Part shown: positions 55,521 to 64,000 of the stretch, piece by piece | How the letters are laid out: the number at the start of each line of letters is the position of its first letter | Position numbering within the stretch: position 1 is the first letter of the stretch | NCBI GenBank assembly: GCA_029242745.1 | Contig: JAQWTI010000039.1 | Location: 61,984 to 125,983, forward strand | Source of the DNA: Acidimicrobiales bacterium | GTDB lineage: Bacteria; Actinomycetota; Acidimicrobiia; Acidimicrobiales; MedAcidi-G1 | Length of the DNA: 64,000 bases | Direction: 5' to 3' | The notes under the pieces: model-generated | What the model was told of the DNA's origin: nothing | Seen by the model: the letters and a program-made list of their open reading frames with translations, nothing else | Databases searched by the model: none | Program-made: the position numbers and the translations under genes

Positions 55521-56768
55521 ATGCGGGATTTCAAGGCATCCAAAGTCCTGAAGGTCGTTGTGGCCTTGTGGCTGGTGACTGGTGGCTGTGGCGACTCTTT
55601 ACAGGTGCCCCCGGTGCTATCGACCAGCACCACAGCCATGATGGTGACGGCAGCTACGCCGGTCGCAGTGCCAACTACCGCAGTGCCAACTACCGCAGTG
55701 CCCACGACTACAGAAGTGCCCACGACTACAGCACCGCCAACCAGCACGACAACGACCCTCCCGTCGCTTCCAAGTGCGGCCGAATGTATTGCAAAACTTC
55801 CTGTGGGCCTTCGGGTCGGCCAGGTCATCTTGCCCCTAGCGACCCAGGCTGAGTTGCCATTGGTGGCCGACCTTGTCGTCCGTGGATTGGTGGCTGGGGT
55901 GGTTGTGGTGGGTGCTGTGGGAGATGGGTTCGCTTCGGCAATAAGCGCCGTACAGGCCGGATCAGCAACAGGCCCGGTGATCGTGGCAGTTGACGAGGAG
56001 GGCGGAAGGGTTCAACGATTCGAGTCAGTTCTGGGGTCGATGCCTGCGGCCGCTGAGATGGCAGCCCTATCAGTTGATGAGGTTCGGTCGCTTGCAATGG
56101 CCAGAGCTGAGTCGTTGGCCGCCCGCGGTGTCACGATGAACCTCGCACCGGTGCTCGACGTTGGTGCATCACCGGGCATCGGTGACCGTTCGTTCTCATC
56201 GGACCCAGAGGTGGTTTCTAGCCATGGGATCGCCTTTGCTGAGGGTCTGCTGGCTGGGGGTCTCATTCCGGTGGTCAAGCACTTCCCAGGGCACGGACGA
56301 GCCAATGCTGATAGCCATCGAGAACTAGCTACAACACCACCTCTAGATGATCTGTGGGATGTCGACCTCCTACCGTTTGTCCTTGCGCCTCAGGGGGCTG
56401 CTGTAATGGTTGGACATCTCGTGGTACCTGGTTTAACGGACGGGGGGCCGGCGACCTTGGCACCAGCTGCCATTACTGGCCTACTCCGGAACGACCTTGG
56501 CTTCCAAGGGGTAGTAATCACCGATGATCTCTCTATGGCTTCTGTCGCTCAATTGGTCGATGTGCCATCGGCTGCACTGCTGGCACTGATCGCAGGTGCT
56601 GACCTGTTGATGGTGGGATCGCACAAGAATGTTGTTCCAGCGGCCTGGAGCCTGGTCGGGGCCCTAGACGATGGATCGCTTGACGAACGATGGCTCGACG
56701 AAGCGGTGGAGCGGGTCCTGGCTATGCGCGGCGTGGATCCGTGTGTTCTCGTTGGTTCGGGAACCTGA
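55521..56768 (+). CDS. GH3 beta-N-acetylhexosaminidase-like lipoprotein (NagZ family)
   Basis: 415 residues from ATG 55521. Lipobox VTGGC (Cys about 24), then a VPTT-repeat linker to about residue 75, then a GH3 barrel. VDEEGGRVQRF, APVLDVGASPGIGDRSF, VKHFPGHGRANADSHREL (catalytic His loop) and VVITDDLSMASV (nucleophile Asp) are NagZ signatures. It probably releases N-acetylglucosamine from cell-wall fragments outside the membrane. The longer frame from 55458 lacks a signal peptide at the right place. Confidence 0.9.
   Translation: MRDFKASKVLKVVVALWLVTGGCGDSLQVPPVLSTSTTAMMVTAATPVAVPTTAVPTTAVPTTTEVPTTTAPPTSTTTTLPSLPSAAECIAKLPVGLRVGQVILPLATQAELPLVADLVVRGLVAGVVVVGAVGDGFASAISAVQAGSATGPVIVAVDEEGGRVQRFESVLGSMPAAAEMAALSVDEVRSLAMARAESLAARGVTMNLAPVLDVGASPGIGDRSFSSDPEVVSSHGIAFAEGLLAGGLIPVVKHFPGHGRANADSHRELATTPPLDDLWDVDLLPFVLAPQGAAVMVGHLVVPGLTDGGPATLAPAAITGLLRNDLGFQGVVITDDLSMASVAQLVDVPSAALLALIAGADLLMVGSHKNVVPAAWSLVGALDDGSLDERWLDEAVERVLAMRGVDPCVLVGSGT
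55665..55730 (+). repeat. Short tandem repeats in the linker of the GH3 gene
   Basis: The 15-bp unit GCAGTGCCAACTACC occurs exactly twice (55665-55694), then a related AGTGCCCACGACTACA unit recurs twice. They encode AVPTT and EVPTTT repeats. Confidence 0.8.
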
Positions 56769-56990
56769 TAGAGGGCCAGAGGGCTGTCCTTGACTTTTCC
56801 GAGTACGACTAGTTGCTAGCCGGGTATAACCCAGAAAATTAAAAAGCAACTGTACTTGACGACCCCGTCATGGCGGCTGTCGGCTCTGGGAGATCCTCAG
56901 GTATCCGCCCATATCCGAATCGATTGTTGGCCCCTCAGAACTGTGGAATTAGGACAGTGTCGATTCGTGAGGTGAACGGCTGTTTGATTG

Positions 56991-57063
56991 TGGGTCGCCC
57001 GGGGCTCGAACCCGGCACCTTGGGATTAAAAGTCCCCTGCTCTACCCGATGAGCTAGCGACCC
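56991..57063 (-). tRNA. tRNA-Lys (TTT)
   Basis: 73 nt. The acceptor GGGTCGC/GCGACCC, D arm GCTC-ATCGGGTA-GAGC, anticodon arm GGGGA-CTTTTAA-TCCCA with anticodon TTT, T arm CCGGG-TTCGAGC-CCCGG and discriminator A. CCA is not encoded. The 222 bases between the GH3 gene and this tRNA hold nothing else I recognise. Confidence 0.95.
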
Positions 57064-57168
57064 AGATGTAGGAGGATAATGCGGCGACCTCTGACACAAT
57101 CGCGTTGTGACCCACCCGATGGGAGGAATCATTAGTAGGACGTGGCCCATGGTGGGCAAAGAGCCCGT

Positions 57169-57873
57169 ATGAAGGCAATGAGAGAAGACAGTGCAGGCGG
57201 AGTCTCTTCGAGCGACAGGTCCGTTCACCAACTGTTTTTAATGGGCTCTCTTGGAATCATGTCAGTTGTACTTACCTTCTTCGTTCAAACCAACGGCCCG
57301 TTGTACGGAGAGGTAGGTGTAACTCACTGGATCCGAGACAACACACCAGGGGTCGTGGATCTCATTGCTGGTCTTATAGATCCAGCCCTCACGGATATGG
57401 CTGCCCCACTGGTATTTATTGCAATTGCCTTCATGGTGTGGTGGCGCTGGGGTCGTTACCCTGTCCTTCTGCTGGGTTTGGCTGGTGCCTTTACTGGTCT
57501 CACCAGGGTTGGTGACCTTGTCCATCGACCTCGACCAACGGCAGCAGTCGAGTGGAGCAGTTACTCGGTTGGAAGCGGTGGCTATCCCAGTGGTCATGCC
57601 GTGTTTGCGGTGCTTGTATTAGGAACGATTGCTGTACTATCTCGCCGGTATTCGACGCCTCGAGCCTCGAAAGTGATTGTCGCTTCGATGAAACTGCTAA
57701 TTGCATTGACCTTGTGGTCGAGGGTCAGCCGGTTAGAACACTGGCCACTTGACGTAGTTGGCGGAGGTCTTATGGCCACAGTTGGATTAGTCGGTATCAT
57801 CTGGCTGCATCCGCGACTCCGTGTGTTTGCGTTGGCTCGACCACACCTCAGACACTTATTGCGCTTGGATTAG
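57169..57873 (+). CDS. PAP2-family membrane phosphatase
   Basis: 234 residues from ATG 57169, five to six helices. The three PAP2 signatures are RVGDLVHRP (K/R-x6-RP), PSGHA and SRVSRLEHWPLD (SR-x5-H-x3-D), so the active site is complete. Likely substrates are undecaprenyl pyrophosphate or phosphatidic acid. GTG 57142 and ATG 57178 are alternative starts. Confidence 0.88.
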   Translation: MKAMREDSAGGVSSSDRSVHQLFLMGSLGIMSVVLTFFVQTNGPLYGEVGVTHWIRDNTPGVVDLIAGLIDPALTDMAAPLVFIAIAFMVWWRWGRYPVLLLGLAGAFTGLTRVGDLVHRPRPTAAVEWSSYSVGSGGYPSGHAVFAVLVLGTIAVLSRRYSTPRASKVIVASMKLLIALTLWSRVSRLEHWPLDVVGGGLMATVGLVGIIWLHPRLRVFALARPHLRHLLRLD

Positions 57874-58157
57874 GCATGTGAACAGTCATTTCCAACCGGG
57901 GCGAGTACCACCAAGGTGGGAGGTGGTATCGGTGATCATCTGGTGTATGACCACGGCTCTGCAGTTTCCTGTGGCTACGACGCACCCTTCCCGTTCTCTG
58001 GGACACTCCATGGAGTCAGGATCCAATTCCTGTCACGGGCATCGACGCAAGTCGAAGATACGTCTGCCAGGGCAAAGATGGCCCGGCAATGACGTTCGCC
58101 CAGGAGAAGATTGGCGCTGTGTCGAGCGCTTCCACCTAACCAAGGAGACCGCAACTG
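57874..58157 (+). other. Intergenic region before the accessory cluster
   Basis: 284 bases with no credible gene. A frame at 57821-58168 shows no recognisable domain. Only the AAGGAGA Shine-Dalgarno before 58158 is clear. No -10 element of the window's common type is evident. Confidence 0.5.
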
Positions 58158-59312
58158 ATGTCTGCTGACGCATCTCTTCGTGCTTATGCCGCAAACCTGC
58201 CCGTACCTGAATTTGAGACGACAGCGTTCACGATGCTTGGTAAGCCAATTTCGCAGGCGAGCGTTGCGATCGTGACCTCAGCGGCCTTGCACCACCCCGG
58301 CGAGGACCCCTTCAGCCAGGACGACACCAGCTTCCGGTCGCTTGATCGGGCTGATCGAGAACTCGTGATGGGACACTGGAGCCCGAACTTCGACCACACC
58401 GGTTTCCAACTCGATCTGAACGTCGTCTACCCGATCGACCGACTCGAAGAACTTGCTGACGATGGTGTCATAGGAGACGTCGGACCTCGCCACTTTGCGT
58501 TCGCCGGGAACCAACCTGACACGGTCAGCGAGATCCGGCTCGACACCGGGCCTGCATGTGCCGCTGAGCTGGTGAGTGACGCTATTGACATCGTGCTGCT
58601 TACTCCGGTTTGACCCCTCTGCACGCGCACCGTGAGTACGCTCGCCCACGTTCTTGAGTCTGCCGGCCTCTCGACGGTCGTATTAGCGTCGATGATCGAG
58701 GTCGTTGAGCGGATGTCCCCGCCCAGGGCTCTTTATTGCGAGTTCCCACTCGGCCGCCCTCTCGGCAAGCCGTTGGACCCGGCATTCCAACGCAGGGTTA
58801 TCGAGCGAGGGCTCGACCTGCTCGGCGCATCTGAGCCGGTTCTGGCGACCTATCCGGAGGTTGTGGAGTCTGACGCAGCTCCCATGGTCTGTTCAATTCC
58901 GCCTACCTATGACCCGAAGATCCCACCGCCGGTTGACGAAGCGCAGGGCCTGCGTGCGGCATACGACCGAGCGCTTGCGAGACGTGGGGTGACATCCGTC
59001 GGGCGGGCGATTGACGCAGACTCCGTGCCGGCAGCGCTTGAGGTTCTCCACCAGTGGGCTGAAGGTGCATCATGGGAGAAAATCGACTTACCGGGAAAGA
59101 ACACCGTTGCCGTCAGCCATGACATCCGCACCTACTACGAAGAAGCGGCGATGGAACTCGTGATCGGTTCAACCCCCGCTGGACGAGCCGCTGAAGCCTG
59201 GTTCTTTGAAGAGACCGAAGCGGGCCGGACCATCATGGCCGCCCGGACGGCACTCAAGGACCAGGAAGCCCCATTTCCGTTCTGGTTCTATATGGCTCCG
59301 GCCCATCGTTGA
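58158..59312 (+). CDS. Selenoprotein of the GrdB/PrdB reductase family, in-frame UGA decoded as Sec
   Basis: 384 residues if TGA at 58611-58613 is read as selenocysteine 152. Without readthrough it appears as two ORFs (58158-58613 and a GTG-started one at 58632) in the same frame. [37 protein letters not shown] and [11 protein letters not shown] match D-proline reductase PrdB and glycine reductase GrdB. LLTPV-U-PLCTRT aligns with the PrdB segment TAG-U-GTCHRT, giving the redox motif U-x-x-C (U152, C155). The part after UGA continues the family with [15 protein letters not shown] and [13 protein letters not shown]. The reaction here is unknown. AAGGAGA precedes the ATG. Confidence 0.85.
58611..58641 (+). 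promoter_or_regulatory. UGA codon and candidate bacterial SECIS hairpin
   Basis: After UGA, GCG (58625-58627) pairs with CGC (58639-58641). A C-A mismatch and two more pairs (58629-58630 with 58636-58637) lead to a CGUGA loop at 58631-58635. The loop lies 17 nt after the UGA and has G in its second position, within the known limits for bacterial SECIS elements. The stem is short, so this is tentative. Confidence 0.4.
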
Positions 59313-59346
59313 GCTCCACCGTTCAGAAAGAGAAGGAGTCAACCAC

Positions 59347-60180
59347 ATGCTTTCCATCACACTCCTTGGGACCGGCAGTCCCATACCCGATCCGGACCGG
59401 GCCGGGCCAGCCACCCTCATTACATGTGGCACCGAACAGTTTCTTATCGACGCCGGTCGGGGCGTGCTGATGCGTCTAGGGGGCGCAGCCATCAGCGCGG
59501 GTCAACTGAGTGCTGTGCTGCTGACCCATCTCCACAGCGACCACATCACCGACCTGAACGACGTGATCACCACCAGATGGGTCATGAGCTTCGAACCATT
59601 ACCGCTTACCATCGTTGGTCCAGTTGGGACTCAGGCAGTTGTAGACCACATCCTCGCCTCGTTAGAACCCGACATTGGCTACCGCATCGCCCACCACGAC
59701 GACCTCGACTATGGACCGCTTGTTGAGGTCATCGAGGTGACCGAAGGCAAGATCGACTTGGGTGGACGGGTAGGTATCTCCTGCGAGACAACAGACCATA
59801 AGCCGGTCGAGCCCAGTATCGGATTCCGCTTCGACTATGACGGTGCTTCGGTTGTCGTTGCTGGGGACACGGTGCCATGCGAAGGCCTCGACAGGCTGTG
59901 TGTCGGTGCGCAGGCTTTGGTGCACACAGTCATCCGCAAGGACGTCATCGCGAACGTCCCAGTGCCAAGACTGCAAGACACGCTCGACTACCACTACTCT
60001 CCCGAGGAGGCTGCGAAAACAGCGGCGCGAGCCGACATGGAGACCCTGGTGTTCACACACTACGTGCCAGCATTCCCATCCGGCGGTGGTGAGGATTGGC
60101 GTAAACTCGCCGCCACCCACTTCGCCGGCACGATCGAGTTGGGCGACGACCTTCACAGGGTCGAAGTCCACCCGAGCTAA
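59347..60180 (+). CDS. RNase Z-like metallo-beta-lactamase-fold hydrolase
   Basis: 277 residues from ATG 59347 (AAGGAG upstream); the frame runs back to 59206 inside the previous gene. [16 protein letters not shown] opens the fold. [14 protein letters not shown] holds the metal ligands His61, His63, Asp65 and His66. [16 protein letters not shown] and LVFTHYVP supply the rest. This arrangement is shared by RNase Z and by MBL-type arylsulfatases. Given the cluster, a small-molecule ester seems likelier than tRNA, which is inference. Confidence 0.85.
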   Translation: MLSITLLGTGSPIPDPDRAGPATLITCGTEQFLIDAGRGVLMRLGGAAISAGQLSAVLLTHLHSDHITDLNDVITTRWVMSFEPLPLTIVGPVGTQAVVDHILASLEPDIGYRIAHHDDLDYGPLVEVIEVTEGKIDLGGRVGISCETTDHKPVEPSIGFRFDYDGASVVVAGDTVPCEGLDRLCVGAQALVHTVIRKDVIANVPVPRLQDTLDYHYSPEEAAKTAARADMETLVFTHYVPAFPSGGGEDWRKLAATHFAGTIELGDDLHRVEVHPS

Positions 60181-60210
60181 ATCGATCAGACCCAAAGGAA
60201 AACTAGAGAC

Positions 60211-61113
60211 ATGGAAACTGTTCGAACGCCCGATGAACGATTTACTGATCTACCCGGGTACCCGTTCGAACCGCACTACGCCGAAATACCTGATGGCGAC
60301 GGGGGCACACTCCGGGTTCACTACCTAGATGAGGGGCAATCTAAAAATTCTGTGGTGCTTTTGATGCACGGAGAGCCATCTTGGAGTTACCTCTATCGCG
60401 ACATGATTCCTCCGCTGGTCAACGCTGGACACCGGGTGATCGCTCCTGACCTCGTCGGCTTCGGCCGCAGCGACAAGCCGACGGAGATGACCGACTACAG
60501 CTACGCCCGTCACGTCGTCTGGGCCTCGTTGCTGATCTTCGACCACCTTGATCTAACGGATATCACCTTCTTCGGCCAAGATTGGGGCGGACTCATTGGC
60601 CTGCGGTTGGTGGCTAACGAACCCGACCGATATGCAAGGGTGGCCATTGGCAATACAGGGCTACCAACTGGTGAAGGCTGGACCGAAGCCTTCATGGCCT
60701 GGCAGAAGTTCTCCCAGGAATCACCAGTGTTCCCTATTGGCAATATCGTCAACAGAGCGTGTGTCGCCGACCTGCCGGCTGAAATCATCGCTGCCTACGA
60801 TGCCCCTTTCCCAGATGACTCCTATAAGGCCGGAGCCAGAATCTTCCCATCTCTGGTGCCCACCACTACCGACAACCCAGAAACCCCTGCGAACAAAGCC
60901 GCATGGAAAGTGCTTGAACAGTTCGAGAAGCCGTTTCTGCTCACGTTTAGTGATCTTGATCCAGTGACCAAGGGTGGAGATGCTCCCTTCTTGGCGAGGG
61001 TTCCCGGCACCCGGGGCCAACCGCACACAACAATTAAAGGTGCGGGTCACTTCCTCCAAGAGGACCAGGGTCCGGTATTGGCTGCACTCCTCATCGACCA
61101 CATATCCCAATGA
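60211..61113 (+). CDS. dhmA: Haloalkane dehalogenase, DhmA/DhlA subfamily
   Basis: 300 residues, alpha/beta hydrolase. LLMHGEPSWSYLYRDMIPPL has the Glu54 that marks subfamily I, and the nucleophile is Asp123 in FGQDWGG, with halide-binding Trp124. The acid is probably Asp250 (LDPVTKGGD) and the base His280 (GAGHFLQED). The N-terminus METVRTPDERF is as in mycobacterial DhmA. It would replace a carbon-bound halogen with hydroxyl. ATG with AAGGAAA upstream. The stop overlaps the next gene by ATGA. Confidence 0.9.
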   Translation: METVRTPDERFTDLPGYPFEPHYAEIPDGDGGTLRVHYLDEGQSKNSVVLLMHGEPSWSYLYRDMIPPLVNAGHRVIAPDLVGFGRSDKPTEMTDYSYARHVVWASLLIFDHLDLTDITFFGQDWGGLIGLRLVANEPDRYARVAIGNTGLPTGEGWTEAFMAWQKFSQESPVFPIGNIVNRACVADLPAEIIAAYDAPFPDDSYKAGARIFPSLVPTTTDNPETPANKAAWKVLEQFEKPFLLTFSDLDPVTKGGDAPFLARVPGTRGQPHTTIKGAGHFLQEDQGPVLAALLIDHISQ

Positions 61114-61559
61114 CCACGCTTGAGCGGTTCCGCCTAGTGGACGCTGCACCGACCGAGGTCTGGAAGGTGCTATCCGAGTTCGAGGCCATTAACTCGTGGG
61201 CGCCCAACGTCGAACACTCTTGCTTCCTCACTGAAAGCACTTCCGGAGTCGGAACGGCACGTCGTGTACAGGTTGGTCGATCAGCCCTCGTAGAGACGGT
61301 TGTCGAGTGGGAGGAACCGCACACCCTGTCGTACTCCGTCGAAGGGGTCCCACCAGTGATCCGCTCGGTTACCAACACCTGGCAGGTCGAACCAACCGAG
61401 GATGGAACGAAGGTGAGACTGATCACCGAAATCGATGCCGGTCGGCGACCCCCGCAGAAGTTGATTGCACGGATTATCGGACGCAGGCTCGGGGCAGCAT
61501 CTGACGAGATGCTCTGCGGGCTTGTTGACCGTTTGGGTCGGAGAGGGCAGCAGCTATGA
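61110..61559 (+). CDS. SRPBCC-fold (polyketide cyclase/dehydrase-like) protein
   Basis: 149 residues. FRLVDAAPTEVWKVLSEFEAINSWAPNVE is the opening of the family (shown as VDAAPTEVWKVLSEFEAI), GTARRVQVG and ETVVEWEEPHTLSY continue it, and a C-terminal helix ends the protein. SRPBCC proteins bind hydrophobic ligands in a deep cavity; its ligand and activity are unknown. ATGA overlaps at both ends join it to the dehalogenase and the sulfatase. Confidence 0.78.
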   Translation: MTTLERFRLVDAAPTEVWKVLSEFEAINSWAPNVEHSCFLTESTSGVGTARRVQVGRSALVETVVEWEEPHTLSYSVEGVPPVIRSVTNTWQVEPTEDGTKVRLITEIDAGRRPPQKLIARIIGRRLGAASDEMLCGLVDRLGRRGQQL

Positions 61560-64000
61560 CCGTTCGACCCGACGTCGTCGTCATCATGACCGACGAGGAA
61601 CGGGCCGCCCCACCGTACGAAAATTCAGAGATCGGGCGGTGGCGTGCAGAAACGCTGACCGGGCGGGCCTGGTTCGACAAACACGCACTCAACTTTGGGC
61701 GCCACTACACGGGCTCGCTGGCCTGCGTTACCAGTCGTCCGACGATCTTCACCGGTCACTACCCCGATGTTCATGGTGTGACCCAGACAGACGGCCTGGG
61801 AAAGACGGCTGACGATTCACGCCTGCGTTGGTTGCGTGCCGGAGAGGTACCCACGCTCGGTCATTGGTTTAGAGCCGGTGGCTACGACACCCATTACGAC
61901 GGTAAGTGGCATATCTCTCACGCCGACCTAATCGATGAGAACACCGGCCAGGTTCTTGCAACCAACAACGCCGACGGCGAGGTTGACCAGAAAGCCGTCG
62001 ATGTATACAGCGCAGCCGATCCACTCAGCCCCTTCGGCTTTTCCGGATGGGTAGGTCCCGAACCCCATGGCGGTGCACTCGCCGACAGCGGCTTCCGACG
62101 CGATCCACTCATCGCAGACCGAGTAGTCGCCTGGCTGCAGGACCGTTACAGCCGGCGAGCAGCAGGAGACCTAAGCGCCTTGCGTCCCTTCCTGCTTGTC
62201 GCCAGCTTCGTCAACCCCCACGACATTGTCTTGTTCCCAGCTTGGGTGCGACGCGGAGTCCCGCTCAATGACCAACCAGAACTAGATCCACCAGCGATAC
62301 CCGCATCACCCACCGATGACGAGGACCTGTCCACCAAGCCAGCAGCCCAAATCGCGTACCGGGTGACCTATCCGACGGGGTATGGCCCAGCAGCAGCGAT
62401 TTCGCGGACCTACGACAAGAACGCCCAGAAATACCGGGACCTCTACTACCGGCTACACGCAGAAGTAGATGGCCCAATCGATCGGGTGCGTCGAGCTGTA
62501 ACCGATGGAGGATCTGAACACGCGGTGATCGTGCGTACTTCTGACCATGGCGAGTTGCTCGGCGCCCATGGTGGCCTGCACCAGAAATGGTTCAACCTCT
62601 ACGACGAAGCTACCCGCGTCCCATTTTCTATTGCCCGGATCGGCGCCAAATCCACCACCGGGATATTGATCCACGACGCCCCGACCTCCCACATCGACAT
62701 CGTGCCTACCCTGTTGGCAGCGGCAGGTATCGACGAAGTGATGACTACCAGCGTGCTCCAAGAATCATTCACTGAGGTCCATCCGCTGCCTGGTACGAAC
62801 CTCATGCCGGTCGTTGATGGTGCCGTAGTTCCAGATCTTGATCGCACCGTGTACTTAATGACGCGCGACAACATGCTCGAGGGTGATTCCGGCGCCTCCG
62901 CCGTAGCCCGCGCTAACGGCCGTGCCGCAAAACCGCCTGCAGTGTTAAGAGTGCGAGTTCCGGAACATGTGGGCTCAAACTTCGAAGGGCTCGTTGCACG
63001 GGTTGACGACTCGATTAATTGTGGTGAAGGCCACCTGTGGAAAGTGGTTCGCACCTTCGACGACCCAGCGACGTGGACCAATCCGGGAGTCCGCCACCTT
63101 GCCTCAAGCGGACTGCATGGTGAGACGACCCGGACCATCCCACTCCCCGAACAGTGGGAGCTCTACGACCTCGACGCCGATCCGACCGAAGCCGTCAACC
63201 GATGGAACGACAATTCAGCCCGGGACGTGTTCATCCACATGCGTGCCCTCCTCAAAGAAGAGCGCCTCCGAGCCGTGCCTGAGCGGAACAACCCGTGGCC
63301 CTATGCGTCACGTCAGCCAACCAGGGGACCGGTGACGAAGCGTCCACCTCCACCAGCGAGAATCTTTCGTAAGCTTGTGCAGAAGATTGGCATGCACCCC
63401 GCAGATGTTGACGCAGTTGATTTTGATCTTGGCGGAAAGTGTGCCCTGGTGGTCGCAACTAACACTGCGGTAATGGATATCGGCAAGCCCACTGGCGTCT
63501 TTGCCAGCGAAATGACCGTTCCCTACTATGCGTTCCTCGACGCGGGCATGAAAGTGGACGTGGCAAGCCCCCTGGGCGGTGTGATCCCAGTCGATCCACA
63601 GTCGCTTAAGTCGGTCATCCGAAGTGGTGACGACGACCGGTTCCTCGCTGACGACGACTTCCGAAACCAGGTCACAAACTCGCTGACAATCGGTTGGTTG
63701 GACATGGCCGAGTATGACGTGGTGTTCCTCTCCGGCGGTTGGGGTGCAGCGTTTGACTTTGGATTCTCGGACGACCTAGCAGCCAAGATCACTGAGGCGA
63801 ACGCACAAGGGAAGATCATCGGTGGCGTGTGCCACGGACCGCTGGGACTCCTGAACGCAAAGGATGCTGTCGGGGGACCGCTGGTCAAGGGCCGTCGGAT
63901 TTCCGCAGTCACCGACAAGCAGGTGAGAGAACTCGGCATCCTATCCACCCCGCACCACCCAGAGAAAGAATTACGGCGAGCCGGTGCGGTCTTTCAGAGC
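61556..64000 (+). CDS. Sulfatase fused to a DJ-1/PfpI domain, 3' end missing
   Basis: 815 codons are visible with no stop, so the gene runs past the window. Residues 1-600 form a sulfatase: VVVIMTDEERA, LACVTSRPTIFTGHYP with Cys57 (C-V-T-S-R, where the usual Pro at +2 is Thr), DGKWHI (Lys117, His119) and TSDHGELLGAHGG (Asp330, His331). After a Pro/basic linker, residues from about 625 form a DJ-1/PfpI domain: CALVVATNTAVMDIGKPTGV, VVFLSGGWGAAFDF and GGVCHGPLGLL, with the nucleophile-elbow Cys759. The fusion suggests coupled desulfation and a second hydrolase or hydratase-like step. No signal peptide. Confidence 0.87.
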   Translation, partial: MTVRPDVVVIMTDEERAAPPYENSEIGRWRAETLTGRAWFDKHALNFGRHYTGSLACVTSRPTIFTGHYPDVHGVTQTDGLGKTADDSRLRWLRAGEVPTLGHWFRAGGYDTHYDGKWHISHADLIDENTGQVLATNNADGEVDQKAVDVYSAADPLSPFGFSGWVGPEPHGGALADSGFRRDPLIADRVVAWLQDRYSRRAAGDLSALRPFLLVASFVNPHDIVLFPAWVRRGVPLNDQPELDPPAIPASPTDDEDLSTKPAAQIAYRVTYPTGYGPAAAISRTYDKNAQKYRDLYYRLHAEVDGPIDRVRRAVTDGGSEHAVIVRTSDHGELLGAHGGLHQKWFNLYDEATRVPFSIARIGAKSTTGILIHDAPTSHIDIVPTLLAAAGIDEVMTTSVLQESFTEVHPLPGTNLMPVVDGAVVPDLDRTVYLMTRDNMLEGDSGASAVARANGRAAKPPAVLRVRVPEHVGSNFEGLVARVDDSINCGEGHLWKVVRTFDDPATWTNPGVRHLASSGLHGETTRTIPLPEQWELYDLDADPTEAVNRWNDNSARDVFIHMRALLKEERLRAVPERNNPWPYASRQPTRGPVTKRPPPPARIFRKLVQKIGMHPADVDAVDFDLGGKCALVVATNTAVMDIGKPTGVFASEMTVPYYAFLDAGMKVDVASPLGGVIPVDPQSLKSVIRSGDDDRFLADDDFRNQVTNSLTIGWLDMAEYDVVFLSGGWGAAFDFGFSDDLAAKITEANAQGKIIGGVCHGPLGLLNAKDAVGGPLVKGRRISAVTDKQVRELGILSTPHHPEKELRRAGAVFQS

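Noticed and set aside
57821..58168. 115-residue plus-strand ORF before the selenoprotein
   Set aside because: It overlaps two real genes, has no ribosome-binding site, and shows no domain.
58611..58613. TGA as a nonsense mutation (pseudogene)
   Set aside because: The codon lies exactly at the family Sec position, and both sides remain well conserved and in frame over 230 further codons.
58614..59312. A separate gene starting at GTG 58632
   Set aside because: It is in frame with the upstream ORF, has no Shine-Dalgarno of its own, and begins in the middle of a conserved family domain. Readthrough of the UGA explains it better.

Overview
The window is about 55% GC and reads as a chromosomal segment from an actinobacterium, most likely a free-living (probably marine) member of class Acidimicrobiia. 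This is inferred from a WhiB regulator, the dnaK-grpE-dnaJ-hspR operon, a caa3 oxidase with cytochrome c fused to subunit II, DUF2017 beside clpS, and several acyl-CoA genes. No taxonomic marker such as rRNA is present.

Layout: (1) 1-4.3 kb: an HD-domain protein cut by the window edge, dcd, a large membrane Fe-S oxidoreductase and gpmA. (2) 4.5-8.5 kb: heat-shock operon with its repressor. (3) 8.8-21.4 kb: purine nucleotide synthesis (purA, D, E, B, C, S, Q, then L, F, M) ending in pyrE. The run is interrupted between purQ and purL by one opposite-strand gene and an AT-rich island with a perfect 15-bp inverted repeat. (4) 21.4-32.2 kb: malic enzyme, HAD phosphatase, enoyl-CoA hydratase-like and acyl-CoA dehydrogenase-like proteins, arylsulfatase, acyl-CoA synthetase, aldehyde dehydrogenase and a tyrosine phosphatase. 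(5) 32.3-32.6 kb: tRNA-Glu, tRNA-Asp, tRNA-Phe. (6) 32.7-44.3 kb: respiratory assembly (ctaA, ctaB, ctaCDE, subunit IV, ctaG), with three extra membrane genes, two of them catalytically degraded oxidase-subunit paralogues. (7) 44.4-57.9 kb: housekeeping and small operons (serS, two crcB, pdxH, ccdA/tlpA, whiB, orn, dut, lipoproteins, a GH3 enzyme, tRNA-Lys, a PAP2 protein). (8) 58.2-64.0 kb: an accessory cluster in one direction. It holds a GrdB/PrdB-type protein with an in-frame UGA at the selenocysteine position, an RNase Z-like hydrolase, a haloalkane dehalogenase, an SRPBCC protein, and a sulfatase fused to a DJ-1/PfpI domain that runs off the end.

The strongest discoveries are the UGA-recoded gene at 58158-59312 (two apparent ORFs in the same frame), the degenerate heme-copper oxidase module at 36413-39294, and a recurrent leaderless promoter pattern (TAnnnT placed 6-9 nt before an AUG/GUG that lacks a Shine-Dalgarno) at thirteen genes, which also settles several start codons.
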